Below are positions 57,074-64,000 of a stretch of DNA of 64,000 nt, in pieces (within the stretch, counting starts at the first letter, position 1; every line of letters begins with the position of its first letter). The stretch is from Agapanthus africanus (taxonomy: Eukaryota > Streptophyta > Magnoliopsida > Asparagales > Amaryllidaceae): NCBI GenBank assembly GCA_030015575.1, contig CM057339.1:699744761-699808760 (forward strand), written 5' to 3'. The notes beneath the pieces were generated by a model. That model did not search any database, had not been told where the DNA came from, and worked only from the letters and a program-made list of their open reading frames with translations. A program made the position numbers and the translations under genes.

Positions 57074-59850
57074 AAAATGAATCAGTTTTAAAGAGTATCT
57101 TGCGGTTCCCAAATCTAGAAATATCATCTATATATGTAGAAACATGTATGTGTACAAGTAGGAGTATACAGTAAGTATGTGCACAAATATAAGTGTACAA
57201 AGAGTATGTGTACAAGTATGCCATGCAAGGATCGTATCCTGAATGCAACAGTACTATAGTGTAGTGACATGGCAATTATCGATGATGAAGTGTGTGAGCT
57301 GGCAAGCAAGTGTACGTGGAACATACGCATCATCGATAATGGTGCTGGTGTCCTAGCAGCATGATGGTAATATAGCAATAACCCATGAAATGCAATGCGA
57401 ATAGTACTGAAAATGCGGAATCGAATAAATCAACGCAATAGTAAGGAATCTACATCCATATGTATATGTCATGCAGTTATGCCATTTGAAATAAGACGAA
57501 TCAGGATTTTTAGTAATATAAGGGCTACGATGTTTTTAAGAAAGATACGTCTTTGAAAATACCCGTAGAATCCCTTTACTCGTCTTAAGATATTCCTGAT
57601 TCGTAGTTTTGAAATAGGTATGACTCGAGTCTAGTCTAACATCTACTATGCAAACTACAGATCTAAGTATAAGTCAATCGGGAAGGGTATGGAAACCACC
57701 TAAATCTGAGTCGATATGTACGTATAGTAGTCGGTGATCCCGCCTTAGTAGTATCGCGCACGATACAGTATATTATATGACATCCTCAAGTCATGAGTGC
57801 GGATCAATCATCAATATATAGCTCGTACGGTAAATCGTCGTACGGCATCCCAATAGCTGGGTACGGGTCAATATCACATTCCTCTCATCAAATATCAGGT
57901 ATCATTATCATCACATCACATAATCTGAGGTACTGATCTAAGTCTAGTACAACTGATACCATCTATATGCTGCGTGTGTAAGCACACGTCCAAAGGTCCG
58001 CTAGAGATCACATGTCGTATCCCAAATACGAATCATATCAAATCACCGATCTCGCGACACAATGCCTAATAACATCGACTCATCTCCAATGTCGTCCAAT
58101 ATCATCATCAACACAGTGTAGATATAGCAATAAGTACGTGTGTGCGTGTGGGGGTAAACCTATTCTAGGGTTCGCAACTAGGAACTATACTAGTTTACTT
58201 CTAACCCTAATCTATACATAGTACACCTAACACAAAGACCACAACACACTAAAAACTATCTTATATATAATATATACATATATATAGTATACAAACTACG
58301 GACTGCGGGGGTGCTATACGCCATCCACCCGACTTCCCCCGTAGATATAATCTACTCACCTTGTATCTTTATTTGTCGACGTCGTCACGCGGTTGCTTGT
58401 CATCCCGAAGTCTTCATGGGGTACCTACACGTTAACGTATCGCAAATGCATATCAAAATCAAATCAGAGCTAAAACGATACACGAAATCCAAAACGATAC
58501 GCTATGGGGCCTATAGGTTAGAACCTATGGGTACGCCTCAAAAACCATCAACAACCTTCGATATCGTCGTATAAACGCCAAGTAGTCGAGGTAAAACACC
58601 ATAAGCAAATTCAGAATTAGAAATACGAAATACGGAAACACGAATCCAAAACATCAACTAAGAAAATAGGCTCCAGATTTCACCCTAGGTCAAATTAGAC
58701 AAATCTATACATGGCAGGGGTCAAGTTTACTGGAGATAGGGCCCTGCACCAAAAACGAGGCAAAACCCTCCTTCTCTGGGCGCAAATTGCGGCCAGAAGG
58801 GTTAAATCTGTGGCCGGGAATTAGAGTTGGGGGCTAGGGTTTTGGGTGTTGGTTCCAGGGTGCCTGCATATCTCTTTGTCAAGTCAATTTTATTTTCAGG
58901 TGTCTCGGGTTAAAGCAGATCCATAAAAACAGTGACATATTTCCAGTTTTTCCCGATATCGATTCTATAAATCCGTATTCTGGTTCTAGTTCCAGGTTTG
59001 GGTCTAAAACAACATCACACCAGGGGTTCTAAGATCACCACAAGCCTCAATTTCACCTTTGATTTCAGATTTACCCTAAACACTAACTTGAATTCTCCAA
59101 AGTTCACAAAACGACATAATATCGATATGAAACTAGCATGGATGAAATAAGAATTTTAACTACTACTCTAGGGTGCAGAAATTACCTCATTTGGCAACTC
59201 AAGAAAATTCTTGAGTTGCTCAAAGTCCTCAAAATCCTATCTTGCTTGGTCCGATGTGTAGCTAGCGAGCTCGGGAACAAGTTTTGTGAAGTGGGATTGG
59301 GGTTTGGGGTTTGTTTTAATGGTGAATCTAGGGTTTTTTTTTGAAGAGGGAGAGAGAGGGATGGCAGCAGCAGCAGCAAGGGGAGGGACAGGAGAGAGAA
59401 TGGGAAGGGGAAAATGATGGGGAATGGTTCTAGAAGTCAAAAAGTAAACCCCATACCTACCTCTCTCCTAATCATGATACCTTTATCTTATCTTTTATTT
59501 TTCTTTCCTCTCTAAACCCTTCTCACTAGAATATTAACCCCAAAAGAAACATGGTGGAAAAATGCACAACTGTAAGAAAAATGTTATGTCCATGTTTTGC
59601 ACAAAAATGCTAAAAACCCGATTAGCGATTTTTAATCGCGATTAGCACTAAATTAGCATATAACTAATCATAAAAACTTAAAAATGGCATAATTCCATAA
59701 AATACCCTATTTTAGAATTTTCCATAATTTTTCCAAAATTTTTCTCATTTATTTGTATTTAATAATGCCGAAATATTAAAATATTCAATAAAATAATATT
59801 AAATTATAAAAATTCCCAAAAATAATATTTTATTTTTTTGAAACGTTACA
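57074..59850 (-). repeat. Gy3 3' LTR, remaining part
   Basis: Runs to GAAACGTTACA at 59850. The segment near 58775-58815 (GCGCAAATTGCGGCCAGAAG) resembles the Gy1 LTR near 675-700, showing common ancestry. No protein-like frame. The partner copy lies outside the window, apart from the start at 62977. Confidence 0.82.
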
Positions 59851-59865
59851 ATCTTCCCCCCTTAA
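59851..59865 (-). other. Gy3 polypurine tract
   Basis: Minus strand AAGGGGGGAAGAT next to the LTR start, preceded by the TTCGGGGACCGAATTT motif. Confidence 0.82.
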
Positions 59866-62800
59866 TGAAATTCGGTCCCCGAATTTAAATTTAAACCCCC
59901 AATTACTAAAACATTTCAGTAGAAATCCAAGTTGTCGGGGCTCCGAAAACATCAATACACAGCGAATATCATAAAAATGTACTGCTCTATAAGAAATAAA
60001 TCCCAAAATTCACAGAACATCACCCTGTGCGTCTGGTGCGCAGGGAAATCAAAATCCATATATGTGACATACAGGTGCACAAAACAACATCTAGGTGCAA
60101 CGGGTGTGCACGAAGTATCTGTCATAGGCAACGTGTGTGCCTGACAGCCAAATCTGGTGCATTTGACATGCACGAAGAATCCCGATTTAGTGCATCTGGT
60201 GTGAACCAAAATCGTATCTCAAAACCTGCGCGAAAATCCAAAATCGACGGTATACAATACGGCTCACTCAAAATCAAGTATACTGCGGTGTATAAACTCA
60301 CAACCATGTGCATCAGCGTGCACAAATCAAATCAAAACAATAAAGGTGCACGAAAACTATGCTGGAAGAATAAATCAAATCACTGGCATAAAATAGGCAT
60401 AAAATCACAACCCATACCTCAACGTAATAACTATGCGAAAAATATAAATACCCAGTAGGTGCAACCATGGTGCATAAAAACAATTATCATGAAACTCAGC
60501 CATCAATACTAAATCATGAAAACAGAACGCCCAAAATACCGAAATCCAAAGTGACGGATTCGTGATAATCGAATCACAAAATCATAAATCATAATTACCG
60601 TCGTCGGTAGTCCCTCCTTCAAAGTCGAGAAGGTGTCGGTGTATCCAATGCTAGCAGCGCAAGATAAATACTTGCCTCTTGCTCACGGTCTGGCATCCTC
60701 TGTCTCTGGGTACTTATCCTCTCTGTGGATTACCAATCTCACAATCAATCGGCTCATCGGCTCTGTCAGGTGTGCTAACGGGGACGATTCCGTTCTGGCA
60801 CTTCACTGGTCATCTCTCGGTCAATCCTCACGACCACTCGTAAAGCAGCATGTCACGGGCATCGGCCTCTGACTCTCTGAATGCACATCACACATCTGAT
60901 CCTGGGTGCGAACATCATTGCAGCAGTGTCCTGGAAGGAATCCTGCTCAAGGTCTCTTCCGATCTTGCCTATGCCGGCCTGTACAGAGGTTGGTACTCTT
61001 GCATAATCTCTTCTCGCTCAATGGACATCTGTGTCCTCAGCAAAGCATTTCTCGGAAACTGGTCGCATCCCAACGCCTCTGTAAGCATATCAGGTCTCTA
61101 GTCTCGACAGGAAGTAAAGACAGCTCGTCAGCGTCTCACACGAACCTCTTGTTCCGCTTGTCTGTACCATCGTCCACATCGATGTCACGTCTTTATCTGC
61201 GCACTGCAACGTTCTCGGCTACGGTCAATCCGAAGTCTCTCGCACGGACTCGAAATCGCGTACTCTGTAGCTTCATCATTCGGTAGAAGATATGTGGCCG
61301 AACAGGTCCTTGGGAACGTGTCCTAACCATCGGAGGAATACTCAATGCTCGTCCGTCCTCGATCAACTCGCAACCCATCTGGTAAGGTCCTTTATCAGAA
61401 CCTGGTCAACTATCTCGTCGACGATGCTGAACTCTGGCCTGCTGGGTGTACGCAAAATGACCACTCCTGGGTCCAGGTCTTCTCGTATCGTATTCCAGAA
61501 AGGTCCTGTCGAGGTCTCTCTCTCAATCCTCATTCCTGCCGAATTGCCCGGAAGTCATCATCCATTGCTAACGCTAATTCTTATTTCGGAACGGTTGCAT
61601 ACTCGTCGCAATTCCTTCTGGAAGGTATATCCATATACAACGCCTCTGCGTGCGTATCGCATCTCTGATGTCAGCGGAGGGGAACGTCATCTCTTCGAAA
61701 TCTCTAGCGAACTATTTTCTTCACTCTGCTTCAATGTCGACTGATTCGGACCCGTCTCATCGTGGCTGCATGGACTACGCTCCAACGGCTATACTCGTAT
61801 CTGGAGTCTCCCAAGCAATGTGTCCCATCACATGATGTCCGAATGATGTCGAATCATTCGATTGACTCGTCAGAACCTCATAATCCCCCAAGAGATCAAC
61901 ATCTTGAGTACAGTTTAATAGTATCGAGTACATGCCACAGCGTCGGTGGTCCAGCCGTAGAAGGGCAAACCCAAGCCTCACTAATGGCGCCGCGGAACTG
62001 CCGCAAACCTTAAGGTTCAAAGGCTTTCACACGGTCATTAAGTCGAGTTAGGGTTTCATTCTTCTAGAGGGTCCATAGAATCGCCTGCATGTCTTTCCGA
62101 ATACTTTAAACTTGGAATAATAGGTTTCCGACATTCGATCGTCTCTGTCGACTCTCAACGTCTCCGCGTGAAGTCGTCTCTAGCTGGAAGCAATCTATCT
62201 GATGACCTCGCATCGGGGTAAGAGAACGAACCACATATCCTAGTCATTCATCCTCGGTGACTAGCGACTCACTACCATATCTCTAAGTATATACTCATGC
62301 TGCAGTAGCTCCAATCATCTGGGTGACATCTCGTCATTTGCAGCAACAACTGGCTCATTCGTCTGTACGCTGAACAGCGCCTCTATCATCCTGAATAAGC
62401 GATATATCGATGGTCATCACATCCTGGCTGGCCTGTAGCAGTAGCCTGATCCTCTGGTACCAATCGGCACATCCGAGAAATCTCATGAAAGCGATCTGTC
62501 AAACGCTCATGGCGCGTAAACACAATAAGACGACGCCTATATATGCAATTGTACTTCTCTGGAATCACGCCCTGGTCAGTCCTCGTCTGCGACGAGCTCA
62601 TGCTGACGCAACTCTAGCCGTAGCTCTTTCTTCCCGTGCAATCGTGGCAGCAAAATCATAACCAGTATTGATGAAGATAGATCAGGAATGAATATAATAC
62701 TGTGCAAGGAAATGTACATCCTAAGGCTCCTTAAGTGGAGTGGCGTGTCGTAAGTATGCCGCGGAACATACCCACGGTACGTCACTCTACTTTAGTCACC

Positions 62801-62960
62801 TATTCCATCAACCAAGGGTCATCCTACGCGACGAAAGTTCGGGTCTAATACCCCCTCGACTAAGTCTAAGTTCCGTAAGGTCAAGCCTAAGTTCCGTGTA
62901 TATATAGATGCCCTAGGCTCCACATAGTCAAACTTAGACTCGAACCAAGGTCAACCTAGC
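59866..62960 (-). other. Gy3 interior, essentially non-coding
   Basis: About 3.1 kb. Near the PBS side, at about 62530-62600, the minus strand encodes SSSQTRTDQGVIPE, which resembles the TRTDQDGTLV part of the Gy1 Gag N-terminus, so a gag relic is likely. A segment at about 61900-62110 is homologous to the Co2 and Co4 leaders. Between 60020 and 60480 the word GTGCA recurs many times. I cannot recognise protease, RT or integrase anywhere. This pattern (long LTRs, large non-coding interior, intact PBS and PPT) is that of a LARD. Confidence 0.65.
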
Positions 62961-62972
62961 GCTCTGATACCA
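62961..62972 (-). other. Gy3 primer binding site (tRNA-iMet)
   Basis: Minus strand TGGTATCAGAGC, four bases from the LTR end, with the same context (CGCTAGGTT) as Gy1. Confidence 0.9.
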
Positions 62973-62976
62973 ACTT

Positions 62977-64000
62977 TGTCACCACCCGAAAGAGCACGTG
63001 ACTGGCACTTGAATCATATGAAGTCTATAGGGCCCCATCTAACCCGAGTAAGCCAAAAGCCCAGAAATCTAAAACCATTTTAAGGAATAAATAAAGAAAA
63101 CTAGTTTAAAAAAAAAATTGAAGAAAACATGTTTTGAAATCAAGCTTTTTAAATAACTAAGCCGAATGTGCATTTTTAAAAAATGTATAGTCTTTTATGA
63201 AAATTTCGGCAGAGTTTCCTTTGTAAAAACTGGCCCCTAACGGGGTACAACAAAAATAATATATATGTGCGATGATAAAAGGCATCCCCAAGCGGGAGCT
63301 AGCTCTTCGTCAATCGACGGTCACAACCACGCAAGCAATAAAATATACAACGCCGAATGGCGAGGATCAAAACTCAAAAGAAAACTCATAATAACATGAA
63401 AACCGTAATACTGCTACACGCGACTATAAGGTCGAAATAATACATCACCAATGTCTAAGTCTGAAACAATAAACAAGTTTTGGTTGATGGAATTCTAGAT
63501 ACTATGAATAATACATATACAAGGGTGGCTCTGATGCAAAGAACCCACCTACCAAAAGCAATTCACCCACAAAAGAAGCAGTGTGCCAGAAATGCCGCTA
63601 TGGAACCTGTACGGCAAAACCTGCAAGAAGCTGTGGCACAACGGGGGTGAGTTGCCAACTCGTGAATAGAAAACGTCTACAAGCAGAAACCGAATGCATG
63701 ACATAATCCTAGGTCAATACGATCAATATATAATATAAACCTCAAGAGTAAGTCTGAAGCATGATAAGTTGGCAATGCAACATCTAGACATGTGTGTAGT
63801 GCCAAGTACTCGTGCCAGTGCCTCAGGTAATAACATGTCATAAATATAAGGTATGACTGCATGGAATAAACATGATGAAGTATTTAAAATGAAAATCAAT
63901 ACACATATATTAGCGTCCCATTCCACTAATATTGGTGTAAGGGTATATATAACAGCGCCCTCATACCCTGTTATATATACAAATGAAGTGTGATCAATGT
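62977..64000 (-). repeat. Gy3 5' LTR (partial, cut by window edge)
   Basis: Starts TGTCACCACCCG and matches 44928-45945 almost base for base, with few substitutions, one A-run length change and a small number of single differences. It continues beyond the window. Confidence 0.9.

Larger units (their letters stand above)
44928..64000 (-). mobile_element. Gy3: large gypsy-type non-autonomous element (LARD-like), right end outside window
   Basis: Two copies of a long LTR, 44928-59850 (split by Co4) and from 62977 past the edge, share the opening CACCCGAAAGAGCACGTG region and layout. The LTR without Co4 is about 4.5 kb, longer than the 3.1 kb interior (59851-62976). The ends are gypsy-like: PBS for tRNA-iMet, and a PPT preceded by the ATTCGGGGACCGAATTT motif. 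Little coding sequence remains. The LTR is related to that of Gy1. Confidence 0.85.

Noticed and set aside
60027-60458. 143-aa frame in the Gy3 interior on the strand opposite the element
   Set aside because: Antisense to the element, no domain, and it coincides with the GTGCA-rich repeat region.

Overview
The window comes from a plant nuclear genome, most likely an angiosperm with large, retrotransposon-rich chromosomes. All of it that I can interpret is LTR retrotransposon sequence, and I see no host gene, tRNA, rRNA or CRISPR. The plant assignment rests on plant-type primer binding sites (complementary to initiator tRNA-Met), chromodomain Ty3/gypsy elements of the Tekay/Del kind, and Ty1/copia elements whose LTRs begin TGTTAG...TATGCCCTAG, as in the Angela/BARE group.

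Seven elements are nested in two stacks. The names are mine. Gy1 (minus-strand gypsy) runs from beyond the left edge to 19376; its 5' LTR is split by Gy2 (plus-strand gypsy, 6462-16465, target duplication GTCAT). Right of Gy1 is Co1, an old decayed minus-strand copia element (about 19382-23823, continuing at 43702-44060). Its gag is split by Co2 (plus-strand copia, 23824-43696, duplication TATCA). The 5' leader of Co2 is in turn split by Co3 (plus-strand copia, 26965-36732, duplication ATATT), the youngest and most intact element. Right of Co1 is Gy3 (minus-strand gypsy-type, 44928 to beyond the right edge). Its 3' LTR is split by Co4 (minus-strand copia, 46701-57068, duplication CTTTT).

Coding capacity is poor. 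Co3 has open gag-protease-integrase and RT-RNaseH blocks, separated only by a frameshift and one in-frame TGA. Gy1 and Gy2 keep recognisable pol genes but have lost parts of gag or protease. Co2 and Co4 lack nearly all of gag and carry instead a related short segment fused to the protease region, so they look like non-autonomous relatives that would need Gag from a Co3-like partner. Gy3 has LTRs of about 4.5 kb around a 3.1 kb interior with almost no recognisable coding sequence.

The most interesting signals are non-coding. They are a run of short near-perfect hairpins in what is probably the Co1 LTR (19382-20058); a three-tier leader hairpin shared by Co2 and Co4 with a paired compensatory change; a periodic TTGAC...GTCAA motif repeated three times in each of three copia leaders; and a copia leader fragment inside Gy3. 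They look like structured regions of retroelement genomic RNA, possibly packaging or dimerisation signals, but that role is inferred.
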